Part shown: one piece after another, positions 18,450-27,856 of the stretch
How positions within the stretch are numbered: the first letter of the stretch is position 1
Layout: each line of letters begins with the position of its first letter
IMG/VR virus record: IMGVR_UViG_3300022752_000203
Location: 1 to 35,614 of that record
DNA: 35,614 nucleotides
Reading direction: 5' to 3' (one strand)
Origin: a virus
Notes under the pieces: model-generated
What the model saw: the letters and a program-made list of their open reading frames with translations, nothing else
What the model was told of the DNA's origin: nothing
Database searches by the model: none
Translations under genes and position numbers: made by a program

Positions 18450-18672
18450 GTTTGTAGATGCGAACAATAAAGCAGATTCATTCCACGTGGGTGTGCAACT
18501 TGGTCGCATTTGCATTCGACGTGACATCCCGGTACAGGATGTAGCGGAGCACATAGGCGTATCACGGCAAGCCATTTACACGTGGTTCTTAGGGAAAGCA
18601 CTGCCCCACCCGCCGAAGCGCAAAGTATTATGGGAACTGCTTGATCGTCTAGCGGCAAACACCGCAATTTGA
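18424..18672 (+). CDS. Helix-turn-helix regulator, Cro/XRE-like
   Basis: The 82-aa protein contains HVGVQLGRICIRRDIPVQDVAEHIGVSRQAIYTWFLGKALPHP, a Cro/C1-type HTH (helix, DVAEHIGVS, recognition helix RQAIYTWF). It is a single-domain DNA-binding protein and a candidate for recognising one of the palindromes in the left region, though nothing links it to a specific site. Its start lies inside the preceding gene, so translation is coupled. A small inverted repeat follows at 18685. Confidence 0.82.
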   Translation: MNNRGYSRKFVDANNKADSFHVGVQLGRICIRRDIPVQDVAEHIGVSRQAIYTWFLGKALPHPPKRKVLWELLDRLAANTAI

Positions 18673-18684
18673 TTCCCCGCCCAA

Positions 18685-18703
18685 GGTCTATCGCCAGTAG
18701 ACC
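18685..18703 (+). other. Hairpin GGTCTA-N7-TAGACC
   Basis: 6-bp perfect arms with a 7-nt loop in the 63-bp gap before the primase-helicase gene. It may influence translation of that gene, whose ribosome site GAGAGA lies about 24 bp further on. Confidence 0.5.
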
Positions 18704-18735
18704 GGAAGGCATACCTGTCTGTAAAAGAGAGAATA

Positions 18736-21579
18736 ATGACAACACGGAACTCCTTTCTTACGTCTGTGCTTGCTCCCGAAGGCTTGTGCTGCGTGGTTGG
18801 TTTGAAGAAGGGTGCGCCGAGGCAGACTTTTGTAGAAACGATTGCTGAGATTGATGGAGTCGTAGAGGGGCTTATCTCGCAGGGGTATGACGCATATTTT
18901 GGATGCGCCAAATATCTTCTGGAGACTGAAGGCCGCACAGCAAAGAACGCAAAATGGTTCAGGTCTTTTTGGCTTGACCTAGATTGCGGGGAAAACAAAC
19001 CATACGACACACAAGCATCTGCACTGGATGCGCTCAGACTATTTGTTAAAGCAACAGGGTTACCTCGACCCACTATCGTTAACTCAGGACGTGGCATACA
19101 CGTTTACTGGACGCTGAAGGAGACCATCGGTTACAACGATTGGAAGCCAACAGCCGAGACACTGAAGAAATTCTGTGCCTCATACAATCTGCTTGCTGAC
19201 CCTTCCGTCACAGCAGATGCCGCTCGGATACTACGTGTACCCGAGACGCTGAACTTCAAGGACAACCCACCCAAGCAAGTCTCCATACTTATTGAGTCGC
19301 AGCCCGTAGAGTTCATACGCTTCAAGACGTTGATAGGTGCGGAAGAGGAAGACGACGAACCGCAAGGTGTGTTTGGTTCTGACTCCCCACCACGCCGCCC
19401 AATAGATGCAACGACCCGCGCTTTGATGGGTAACAGCATCTCGCGGTTTTCAACGGTCATGCGCAAGAGTGCTGAAGGCGAAGGGTGTGCACAGCTACTG
19501 CGTATATACAAAGAGCAAGAGACTGTTGAGGAGCCGCTATGGAGAGCGGGGCTATCAATCGCAATCAACTGCGAAGACGGCGAGAAAGCAATCCACAAGA
19601 TTAGCAATCAGCATTCAGAATACGATCCACGAGAGACGTTCAACAAAGCCCATGCCCTGCTGGGGAAGCCATACAAGTGCACTACGTTTGCAAGTATCAA
19701 TTCAGCACCGTGCCAAGACTGCGCACACAAGAACAAGATTACTTCCCCGATTCAGATTGGCTCACGCATTGCTGAAGCCAAGGCAGAAGACAACATCGTT
19801 GTCATGCACAACGCTGTGCTGGAAGAAGAAGTCACAGTCGAAATCCCTGACTATCCGTTCCCCTATTTTCGTGGTAAGAACGGCGGTGTGTACAAGCGGG
19901 GTTGGGGCAAAGACGAGAAGGGTGAGGACAAGAAAGATGAGTTGATCTACGAGTACGACTTCTATGTCGTCAAGAGGTTGAATGATCCTGACACTGGAGA
20001 ATCTTTATGGATGCGTCTGCACATGCCCAAGGACGGGATCCGTGAATTCTCTGCGCCACTATCGAGCATTTTATCTAAGGACAAACTGCGGGAAATTCTT
20101 GCCTACCAAGGCGTTACCGCATACAACAAAAGATTGGATTTACTTATGGGATACATCACCAAGTGGGTGCAAGAACTTCAGCACCTGTCAGAGGCAGAAA
20201 AGGCGCGGCAACAATTTGGTTGGCATGAAAACGATACCAAGTTCATCTTGGGTAACCGCGAGATCACGGCAGAGGGGGTGAACTACAGCCCGTCATCAAA
20301 CGCCACTGCGGAGATTGCAAACTACTACACCAAGAAGGGCACGATTGCTGAGTGGAAGAAAGTTGCCAACATCTATGGAGCACCGGGGAATGAGGTACGT
20401 GCGTTCACTTTGTTTGCGGGGTTTGGTTCAGCGTTGTTCAAGTTCACAAAACTCAACGGCGCAATCATTCACCTGACAAACAACGGCTCCGGTGTAGGCA
20501 AGACAACCATCCAGTACATGGTCAATAGCATCTGGGGTAGGCCCGTTGAACCATTGATGAATCAAGATGACAAGTACTTGGCACGTATACACCGTATATC
20601 CGTGCTTGGTAATCTGCCGGGGACTATTGATGAACTGACCAACATGGTTGACGAGGAAGTCAGTGCAGTGGCTTACGCCATCACGCATGGCCGGGGCCGC
20701 AACCGCATGCAGTCGCAGACCAATGCTGAACGTAGCAACATGTTGCGCTGGTATCTAATCGCAATCACGTCAGGCAACAAGAGCCTGTACGATCAGTTGT
20801 ACAACCTCAAAGACTTTCCAGAGGGCGAACTGATGCGGATACTGGAGTTCTCGGTATCCAAGAACGACAGCTTCAGCAAGGCTGAGTCAGATGCGATGTT
20901 CAACCCCATGTACGAGAACTACGGCATAGCCGGGGAAATCTTCATACGGTATGTGATTGCCAATCTGCCTGAAGTTCAGCGGCTACTAGAGAAGGTTCAG
21001 CGCAAGTTTGATAAGGCCGCAGGGTTCACACAACGTGAGCGTTTCTGGTCAGCAACAGCAGCATGTGCCCTGACATCGGGCATCATTGCCAAGCAGTTGG
21101 GCTTGCACGACATTGACGTTTCCGCAATCTACAAGTGGGCAGTGGAGACCCTGAGCAGTATGCGCCTTGAAGTGCGCTCTGATGGCATGACACCTTTGAG
21201 TCGCATTGGCCAGTTCTTGAATGAGAAGAACAACAACATGTTGATCGTAAAAAGCACCTCTGATAAACGGTCAGGGCTGCTTGAAGTTCCGGTCAGAGAA
21301 CCCCGTGGGGAGTTGATGACCCGCTACGAACCCGATACAAAGCTGTTGTACATCTCTGCAAAGGCGCTGCGTGAGTGGTGTAGTAACAACCAGATCTCTT
21401 ATAAGATGTTGTGTGCTGATTTACAGAAGAATAACATCACCAAAGGTGTTGTTAAAAAGAGCATGTCCAAGGGGTCTGACATGAATACGCCATCTGTGTT
21501 TGCGCTAATGATTGACTGCGCTGTTGCTACTGACCTTGACCCGGAAGTAGAAACTACTAAACATGACGATAACAACTGA
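18736..21579 (+). CDS. AEP primase fused to DUF927-type helicase
   Basis: The protein is 947 aa. The N-terminal 200 residues show archaeo-eukaryotic primase motifs: FWLDLDCGE with D81 and D83, SGRGIHVYW at 117-125 (the 'sxH' motif with H122), and DAARILRVPETLNFKD. A central region with clustered Cys/His (TFASINSAPCQDCAHKNK) follows. The C-terminal part from about residue 490 is a DUF927-like ATPase: FGWHENDTKFILG, GSGVGKT (584-590), and later DELTNM and ITSGNKSLYDQL. It would unwind and prime DNA for the family A polymerase at 10899. This primase-helicase fusion is common in phages and mobile elements. Ends by overlapping the next small gene. Confidence 0.92.
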   Translation: MTTRNSFLTSVLAPEGLCCVVGLKKGAPRQTFVETIAEIDGVVEGLISQGYDAYFGCAKYLLETEGRTAKNAKWFRSFWLDLDCGENKPYDTQASALDALRLFVKATGLPRPTIVNSGRGIHVYWTLKETIGYNDWKPTAETLKKFCASYNLLADPSVTADAARILRVPETLNFKDNPPKQVSILIESQPVEFIRFKTLIGAEEEDDEPQGVFGSDSPPRRPIDATTRALMGNSISRFSTVMRKSAEGEGCAQLLRIYKEQETVEEPLWRAGLSIAINCEDGEKAIHKISNQHSEYDPRETFNKAHALLGKPYKCTTFASINSAPCQDCAHKNKITSPIQIGSRIAEAKAEDNIVVMHNAVLEEEVTVEIPDYPFPYFRGKNGGVYKRGWGKDEKGEDKKDELIYEYDFYVVKRLNDPDTGESLWMRLHMPKDGIREFSAPLSSILSKDKLREILAYQGVTAYNKRLDLLMGYITKWVQELQHLSEAEKARQQFGWHENDTKFILGNREITAEGVNYSPSSNATAEIANYYTKKGTIAEWKKVANIYGAPGNEVRAFTLFAGFGSALFKFTKLNGAIIHLTNNGSGVGKTTIQYMVNSIWGRPVEPLMNQDDKYLARIHRISVLGNLPGTIDELTNMVDEEVSAVAYAITHGRGRNRMQSQTNAERSNMLRWYLIAITSGNKSLYDQLYNLKDFPEGELMRILEFSVSKNDSFSKAESDAMFNPMYENYGIAGEIFIRYVIANLPEVQRLLEKVQRKFDKAAGFTQRERFWSATAACALTSGIIAKQLGLHDIDVSAIYKWAVETLSSMRLEVRSDGMTPLSRIGQFLNEKNNNMLIVKSTSDKRSGLLEVPVREPRGELMTRYEPDTKLLYISAKALREWCSNNQISYKMLCADLQKNNITKGVVKKSMSKGSDMNTPSVFALMIDCAVATDLDPEVETTKHDDNN

Positions 21580-21766
21580 TACTGTACAAGTTGCTGTAGA
21601 ATGGCATAAGTTTGTAGTGGGTAGTTCCTTCTACATACCGTGCCTAGATCGTCAAGGTATTGCGGATCAAATTACCGCCTCTGCTGACGAGCGCGGTATG
21701 AAAGTTAAGTCCCGATTTGTTTTGGAAAGAGGCACACAGGGAGTGAGGTTTTGGCGAATCACTTAA
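21563..21766 (+). CDS. Small hypothetical protein at operon end
   Basis: This 67-aa protein overlaps the primase-helicase end by 17 bp. Pattern: a strand (AVEWHKFVVGSSFYIPCLD), a helix (RQGIADQITASADERGM), and a strand pair (KVKSRFVLERGTQGVRFWRI), a small alpha-beta domain. Function unknown. The ribosome site is weak, so it probably depends on coupling. The stop lies within a palindrome (21764-21776). Confidence 0.68.
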   Translation: MTITTDTVQVAVEWHKFVVGSSFYIPCLDRQGIADQITASADERGMKVKSRFVLERGTQGVRFWRIT

Positions 21767-21776
21767 CACTGTGTTA
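21764..21776. other. Palindrome TAACAC-T-GTGTTA at gene end
   Basis: Perfect 6-bp arms around one T, overlapping the stop codon of the last plus-strand gene. A second stem, TAGCAAC (21787-21793) with GTTGCTA (21813-21819), follows. They lie in the convergent gap before the main terminator. Confidence 0.5.
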
Positions 21777-21828
21777 GAGTTCACCCTAGCAACGGTGTTA
21801 TTCTCTCCTTGAGTTGCTATCTCCTTGA

Positions 21829-21856
21829 ACCCCGACTTCGGTCGGGGTCTTTTTTT
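21829..21856 (+). terminator. Rho-independent terminator, TTCG loop
   Basis: ACCCCGAC-TTCG-GTCGGGGT is an 8-bp stem with a UUCG tetraloop, followed by TC and seven T residues. It ends the plus-strand unit. It overlaps the 3' end of the minus-strand gene at 21855. On the minus strand no T tract follows the stem, so it should act mainly on rightward transcription. Confidence 0.95.
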
Positions 21857-24800
21857 AATCGCCGTATGCTTCTGCGGCGGCTTGCTTCAAGTAGGGAGCC
21901 AGCTTACGGTCAAGCTGTACACCGTGGTGCATCTCATTTGTAATACGCTCCCGCGCTTTCACTGACTGCGTGATTGTCTTCTCACTGATCTTTAGGTCAG
22001 GGTACTTAGCACCAAGCTCAAACAACTTCTCACGCGCCTCCATCATGCCGTCGGCGTCACCCTCACGCATCGCCGCATAGTATTTCTTCAGCGCGTTCTT
22101 CTCTATAGCCTTGATGGCCTTACCCTTCTCGGTCATGTACGCATTCTCTTCGTACTGCTTCATCAAGTCAGCAGGAGCAAAGCCAAGCACTTGCATAGCA
22201 GCGTTGTATCCGTTCACATCCCCAACCGCATCACCGCGCAACGTGTTAGCCCCTTCGATTGCGTAGCGACCACCTTTAAAGACGTTGCGCAGACCCACAG
22301 GGAGCATAGCCTCAATACCACGCTCATACTGACCTTCAGCAATCAAGTCTTTTGCACGGAACAAACTGTCAGCAATCGAGTACGGCGCACCCAATGCGGT
22401 TTCAAGAATTTGGGACAAGGCACTTGCATCTGCCTTGCTACCCTTTTGCTCACGCCACAACAAGTCAGTCCAGCCCACACGGTCGGCAACGCTCAGATTA
22501 GTGAAGTAATTGACTGGGCCTTTGAACGGGAAGTCACCAAGGTATTCCCGCATGACGGTATCAAAGTCATCGTCATCTTTGCCTTGGAACATGTTATAGG
22601 CCAGCGCAGCAACCCAATACAAGGGTATACCCTTGACACCTGCAAAGAGCGCGGACATGCCGTAGATGCCAAGAAGCTGCCTACGAGCCGCCTTGATTGC
22701 TTCAAGCTGTTCACCCGTTGCGCCTTTGGTGGGGAGCGAACGGATCATGGTGTCGAACAACATGTAGTACATGCTGAACGCAAACCGCTTGAACACCATC
22801 AAAACTTTTCCTATGTCACTCTGACCGAGGCTGGGGCCGGATAACGTGCTACCTGCACCGTGCGCATACTCTACGAGCTTTAGAGCTTTATCAATTGCTT
22901 TGGTTTGCTTCTCAGCTTCGCTCAGGTTGGAGTTCTTGAGTTTTCCCATCTCCAAGTCATAGGCGGCAACGGCTGTGATCTCACGGTTCATGCGCTCGGC
23001 ATGGTGGAACATGAAAGAACTTACCAACGCAGTTTGGCGCATAAGTTTGTTTGCGTTGCCGTAGCCCGATGAGTTGTTGTTCTCTGAACTTAGTGCACTC
23101 CGTGCGGTAGACGTGGCCAGTAGACCACGGGCTTTCATGGCTTCAATGAGACCCGCATACTTTGTGGCTTTACTGTCCCCCCTGTTGATTAGATTCTCAA
23201 TGGAGGTCATGGCCTTTTGATCACTGACTTCGCCTGTCAACTCAGTAACCTTCCGTGACAACCCACTGCTTGTGTAGAGTTTCAGGGCATTCTTCAAGGC
23301 CACATAGGACTCTTTGAACCCATACTCACCACCAAGTTGCGGGAAGACAACCAACGGAGTTTGCAAGGTGTTAACAGCCGCAGAGGATACGTTACCAGCG
23401 AGGTTGTAGTAGAACGCACCGGAACTTGCAAACTGCGACCAACCGGACAGGGTAGGTTTCATTGCAAATTCGCGGCGACCTTCAAACTCTTTAATGAGTT
23501 CTGTCCCATAGGTATTGACATCCCCCCGTGCGGTATTAGCCGTTGCAACCATTTCTGTCACAAGACGCTGTAGTTCAGGGCCGTACTGCATACGCCCCAA
23601 CTGACGTGCGGTGTTACTGCTTACACGGTCAAACACAAAGGCGGCATTGTCGATGTAGCCACCGATACCAGTACGTTTTTGACGGCCCTTTAAGATGCTG
23701 GCTTCAGGCATGGCCTTAACAACAAGTTGTATCAAGTCGTCAATAGCATCTGTACCGGCACCGCTGTCTTTCATGATCTTCATGATTTCAGCCAACATAG
23801 TGCCAGACGGTACGGTCTTGGTTGTCAGTTGATCCGCACGGGAGTAAGCGTCAAAGTTTGTAGCACCGCTGGCTTCTAGTTTCTTACGCGCAAAGTCACG
23901 TTCAGCCTCGGACTCAAAGGCTTCTTTCTTAGTGTCAGTACCCACGTCATACTGCAACCAGAACGGCCCTTCGCGGAACAGCGGCGCATAGTGGTCAACA
24001 CGTACAGTACTCAACTCAAACAAAATCTTCTGGTAAGCAGAGGCAGCCTGTGCTTTGTCACCCACCGTAGCCCCGATGTTGCGCTCAAGCGAGATTAAAA
24101 ACTCTGCATCAAGTTTTTTGTAGGTGGCAAACAGATCGCGGTATAACTTCTGGCCCGTTGGTGTAAGTTTGTTAAATCTTGCACTGAGTTGCCTCCACTC
24201 GGCTACCTTTGTGGGACTGCCTACGTACTTGCTCACGTCTGCGTATGGGTTTACGTCCACACGAGTAGCGTCATGTACCAAGGTAGACCACGCCTGATAC
24301 TCAGGAGCCTGTCGAAATTCAGTTAAGCGGTCATGTAACGGGTGCATGGCTTCAAGCATCTTCTCTTGATAACCCGCCATCTCTTCAAGGGTGGAAGCAA
24401 AACGAGTTGCGGTATTGCCCAAATATTTGCTACCAGCTTCACCCAAGGCAGACAAGTTCAATGACCTGTACATCATGTACCGACCTGTACGCCCAACCTT
24501 TTCTGCGGCCTTCCAAAACCCAACAGCCTTCTCACTGTTCATGATGGGTTGCTTGCGTATGGCCTCCCCCGCCTTTGCAAATATTTCTTGCACAACGTTG
24601 GGGTTGTGCAGGGACTGCGCGTACAAAGTTTCACCCGTGCGTGTCTCAGGTGGTGGGCTGATGATGTCGTTGAGCATGCGGTCAATCGCATCCAGCGCAG
24701 TCTTATATTTAGGGGGCAAGCGTAACAACTGACGCACGGCGTTAACCAAACGCTCCCAACCAGTAAGTTTCTCACCAGTAGGCTTGAACTCTTTCAGGCG

Positions 24801-27800
24801 GTTGCGGAACGCATCATTGCTCCACGCCTCGCCTGCAAACTCTTGTATATCTTGCGCACCATAAGTTCCTTCAGTGCCTTTCTTCATTTGATTGAAGAGG
24901 GTCATGACCTGACGGGTCACGGGGTGTGAAGGGTTGTCCAAGGTGTGAGACATGGTTGCATGTGAAGACTCATGCAGGATCTCATACTCAGTAGCGCCAT
25001 CACGCAGGTAGACGGTGTTGGTCTTTGGATCGAACATGGACTTCTCAGCGCCATATACGAGGTTCACATTGCCAACAAGTTTGGATAAGTTCTGTGCAAA
25101 GAGTTCTGCTGTCTTAGACGACCCACTGTCCGCCAGCCCTTGTAAAGCACCCGCCAAGTTGTTGTTGGCAAGCTGTTGGAGCACCGCCGGGTGAGCCTGT
25201 GTATGTAATGCGGCTAGGTCTGCATCAGCTTTATAGCCTGTGGTGTCAGTGTCAGCGTTATCGTCTAAATTGTCGTAGGGGTCTTGTTCAGCCAACTGCC
25301 GTGCAAGACGTTGCATTTGAGCTTTACGTTTGCCCGCTTCAGTTTTTGTACCTTTAGCGTCTGCAATTTCTTCTTCTGTGGGAGCGTACTCGCCTTGCGC
25401 TTCAGCGGCGGCAGATTCTTCGGCCACTTGCGTTTTTACACCCTTGCTGATGTTTTGCTGCCTCTGCTGCTTCGCTCGTGCTGTGTTAGAACGTCTGGCT
25501 TCTTTTGTGTACAGGGCAATCTTCTGGTCTAAGAATGCAACAGATTCAGGGGACAAGTTGGCACGTGCCCATGCCTCGGCATTCTTGGCGTGGATACCAC
25601 CTTGGCCTTTATAGAATGCGGCTTCTGCTTCAGTACCAAATGTTGGCTCGGGGGTTGCGGCAAATGTCCCCGGTTTGCTAACGCTAGGCAACGTCATCTT
25701 AGAGTTGCGGTAGGCAGTGGGTTGTAGCACCAAGTCGTTGGCAATCGAATCGAGCGCAAGTTCAGGGGCTACCTTGCCAAAATAGGCACGGGCATCTGTT
25801 GCTTGTGTGTCGAGCTTAACCCCGCGCCGACCAAGTTTCTCGTTGATTACGGGCAGTTCTGCGGACAGATCAGGGCGGTCTAAAACGCTTCGCGGGGCAG
25901 CGGGGGCTTCTTGTCTTTGCGTTTCTGCTTGCTGGGTTTGAGGGGGCGCAGTGCCAAGGTCTACTCCTGTTGGTTCAGTTAGTGCAGTGGGCTGTTGTTC
26001 TTCTCGTACAGCAGTGTCTCCAACATCTTGCTGAGTAGAAACATCTCCACCTCGTTCAGGTGCCGCAATGGTTGGGGCAACTCCAGCGGCAACGGGTTCG
26101 CTAACCACGCTAGGGCTTCCTCCACTTGGGGCGGCGTCAGGTCTTGTAACATCAGGTGCTCCAGATTGCGATTCAGCACGGGCGGCAATAACTTCTTGTG
26201 GGTCAAACTTGCTAACTAAAGCGTTGTAAGCAGCTTCATCAACCTTGCCTGTGAAACTAGGGTTCTCTAATGTCTGGATGAGTTGGCGGCGACCATCTAC
26301 GGTATCAAGGTCTGTGCCTAGTAGGCTCTTACCAACTTTAGTACGGGGAGAAATATCAAGGCTTTTTAACGTGTCCACAGTGACAGGATCACCGGGTTTG
26401 AACATACCGCCAGTGCCGGGGGTAGGCTGCTGTGTAGCAAACGCTGACCCCGCCTGTTTATTACGCAAACCTTTGTCGTACTCAGCTTCAACCTTATTAA
26501 GTTCGGCTTGTGCTTGCGCCTTTGCTTTAGTTTCATCTTCAGCAATTTTGGCTTTATTTGCTGCAATAGCGGCATCTATATCCCCGTAAATACGTTTATA
26601 CGCGCCGGGATTTTCTTTTATGTTATCTGCACGCTCCATAAGTGCTGCAATAGATACCGCGCCTACATCTTCAGGCATTTTGGCAAACGCAGCAGCTAAA
26701 TCAGCTTCACGTTTAGTGCGGTCATTTGCAATCTGTGCATCATACTCAGCAGACTTTTCTGGAGTGAGCGTACCCGCAGCGGCTTCTTGAGCGCGTAGTT
26801 GATTGACGTATGCTTCGGCTTCTTGGGCAGTAGCAAATTCTTTACGGGCAGTCAGACCTTGGCTTGTGCCAGTTGCAGTACCAAACACACCGCCACCGAT
26901 TGCACCCTTAACGAACGACTCTTTGTAACGCTGGATGTTCTCAGGAGAGAGCATGCCCTTGGTGCTACCTGCAACTTGTTCTGCTGCGGCATTGATAGCC
27001 TCTTGCGCGGCTTCGGTCAGCCCTTCAGTCCCTGCGGATATTGCAGCTTCTTTGGCAATATACTTCCACACCTTCGGTGCAGCACCGGATTCTTTGGCCA
27101 ACTTCTCAACGACCTTCAACTTGCCGTAGCCACCAAGTTCCCCTAGCAATTTGCCGGGGACGATGGTGTCCAAGACAGAAGAGATGCCCCCCGCAAGCGC
27201 GGCAATCCCCGGCTCCATCTCGCCAGTTTCTCGGTAGATGCTCTCAAACACTTCGGGTGCGTTTTGTGCCAACGAGCCAAGGTACACACCACCATACATT
27301 GCGCGTTTACCAGCAACCTGACCAGCTTGTTTAGCAGCGGTCTCTGCCACTGCCATACCAGCGCGAGACAAAGGGCCAACCGCTTGCGCAGCCCTCATAG
27401 CACCAGCACTAGCCATCCGTGCGGCTACAGCTTCAGCACCCACACCGGGGATCAGCGCAGTCAAGGCTGTTGGGCCAAGTTCACCAATAGTTTCAGCACC
27501 GTATTGCAGGGCTTCGTATGGGTTATCAATCTCAGTGTATGACTTGAACTGTGTGGGGTACTTGGCTTCTAACGCTTGGCGTGAGACATCAGCTTCCTCC
27601 ATCTGACGTTTGGCGTAGTCATCAAAGCCAAGTTTAGACGCGCCCATGGCGGGGAGGATATCTCCCAGAGCGATACCTGTTTCTCCCATGCCACGCATGA
27701 AACCACGCTTGAGCAGCGTACCAATCCCTACCTCTGGTTTTGGCAGCTTGAAATCGTACTTATCTTGAAGCGCAGATAGTTGCGCTTGAAACTGCTCAGA

Positions 27801-27854
27801 CGTTAGATCATCCCGAAAGTTAACGGGGCCGAGCTTTGGGAGATCAATGATCAT
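21855..27854 (-). CDS. Large polyvalent virion protein with zincin motif
   Basis: The protein is 1999 aa. The N-terminal region is helical, with Ala/Gly-rich hydrophobic stretches (TALTALIPGVGAEAVAARMAS; GAIGGGVFGTATG). A long disordered, Pro/Gln/Glu-rich part covers about residues 560-680. HESSH at 961-965 (YEILHESSHATMSH) is an HExxH zinc metallopeptidase motif. The C-terminal third, with FMFHHAERMNREITAVAAYDLE and later AARRQLLGIYGMSALFAGVKG, resembles large polyvalent protein-associated domains (LPD38-like in my recollection). Such giant proteins are packed in the capsid and enter the cell with DNA. Minus-strand virion operon, last gene; 2 bp from the upstream gene. Start MIIDLP follows TAGGTG. 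Peptidase activity is predicted only. Confidence 0.85.
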   Translation of the reverse strand: MIIDLPKLGPVNFRDDLTSEQFQAQLSALQDKYDFKLPKPEVGIGTLLKRGFMRGMGETGIALGDILPAMGASKLGFDDYAKRQMEEADVSRQALEAKYPTQFKSYTEIDNPYEALQYGAETIGELGPTALTALIPGVGAEAVAARMASAGAMRAAQAVGPLSRAGMAVAETAAKQAGQVAGKRAMYGGVYLGSLAQNAPEVFESIYRETGEMEPGIAALAGGISSVLDTIVPGKLLGELGGYGKLKVVEKLAKESGAAPKVWKYIAKEAAISAGTEGLTEAAQEAINAAAEQVAGSTKGMLSPENIQRYKESFVKGAIGGGVFGTATGTSQGLTARKEFATAQEAEAYVNQLRAQEAAAGTLTPEKSAEYDAQIANDRTKREADLAAAFAKMPEDVGAVSIAALMERADNIKENPGAYKRIYGDIDAAIAANKAKIAEDETKAKAQAQAELNKVEAEYDKGLRNKQAGSAFATQQPTPGTGGMFKPGDPVTVDTLKSLDISPRTKVGKSLLGTDLDTVDGRRQLIQTLENPSFTGKVDEAAYNALVSKFDPQEVIAARAESQSGAPDVTRPDAAPSGGSPSVVSEPVAAGVAPTIAAPERGGDVSTQQDVGDTAVREEQQPTALTEPTGVDLGTAPPQTQQAETQRQEAPAAPRSVLDRPDLSAELPVINEKLGRRGVKLDTQATDARAYFGKVAPELALDSIANDLVLQPTAYRNSKMTLPSVSKPGTFAATPEPTFGTEAEAAFYKGQGGIHAKNAEAWARANLSPESVAFLDQKIALYTKEARRSNTARAKQQRQQNISKGVKTQVAEESAAAEAQGEYAPTEEEIADAKGTKTEAGKRKAQMQRLARQLAEQDPYDNLDDNADTDTTGYKADADLAALHTQAHPAVLQQLANNNLAGALQGLADSGSSKTAELFAQNLSKLVGNVNLVYGAEKSMFDPKTNTVYLRDGATEYEILHESSHATMSHTLDNPSHPVTRQVMTLFNQMKKGTEGTYGAQDIQEFAGEAWSNDAFRNRLKEFKPTGEKLTGWERLVNAVRQLLRLPPKYKTALDAIDRMLNDIISPPPETRTGETLYAQSLHNPNVVQEIFAKAGEAIRKQPIMNSEKAVGFWKAAEKVGRTGRYMMYRSLNLSALGEAGSKYLGNTATRFASTLEEMAGYQEKMLEAMHPLHDRLTEFRQAPEYQAWSTLVHDATRVDVNPYADVSKYVGSPTKVAEWRQLSARFNKLTPTGQKLYRDLFATYKKLDAEFLISLERNIGATVGDKAQAASAYQKILFELSTVRVDHYAPLFREGPFWLQYDVGTDTKKEAFESEAERDFARKKLEASGATNFDAYSRADQLTTKTVPSGTMLAEIMKIMKDSGAGTDAIDDLIQLVVKAMPEASILKGRQKRTGIGGYIDNAAFVFDRVSSNTARQLGRMQYGPELQRLVTEMVATANTARGDVNTYGTELIKEFEGRREFAMKPTLSGWSQFASSGAFYYNLAGNVSSAAVNTLQTPLVVFPQLGGEYGFKESYVALKNALKLYTSSGLSRKVTELTGEVSDQKAMTSIENLINRGDSKATKYAGLIEAMKARGLLATSTARSALSSENNNSSGYGNANKLMRQTALVSSFMFHHAERMNREITAVAAYDLEMGKLKNSNLSEAEKQTKAIDKALKLVEYAHGAGSTLSGPSLGQSDIGKVLMVFKRFAFSMYYMLFDTMIRSLPTKGATGEQLEAIKAARRQLLGIYGMSALFAGVKGIPLYWVAALAYNMFQGKDDDDFDTVMREYLGDFPFKGPVNYFTNLSVADRVGWTDLLWREQKGSKADASALSQILETALGAPYSIADSLFRAKDLIAEGQYERGIEAMLPVGLRNVFKGGRYAIEGANTLRGDAVGDVNGYNAAMQVLGFAPADLMKQYEENAYMTEKGKAIKAIEKNALKKYYAAMREGDADGMMEAREKLFELGAKYPDLKISEKTITQSVKARERITNEMHHGVQLDRKLAPYLKQAAAEAYGD

Positions 27855-27856
27855 AT

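Noticed and set aside
20940-20953. Partial CTTCATACGGTATG match inside the primase-helicase gene
   Set aside because: The last three bases of the right arm are missing and it lies in coding sequence, so it is probably chance.
22191-22844. 217-codon plus-strand frame opposite the giant virion gene
   Set aside because: It is a shadow of the strong minus-strand coding frame, with no domain or ribosome site.
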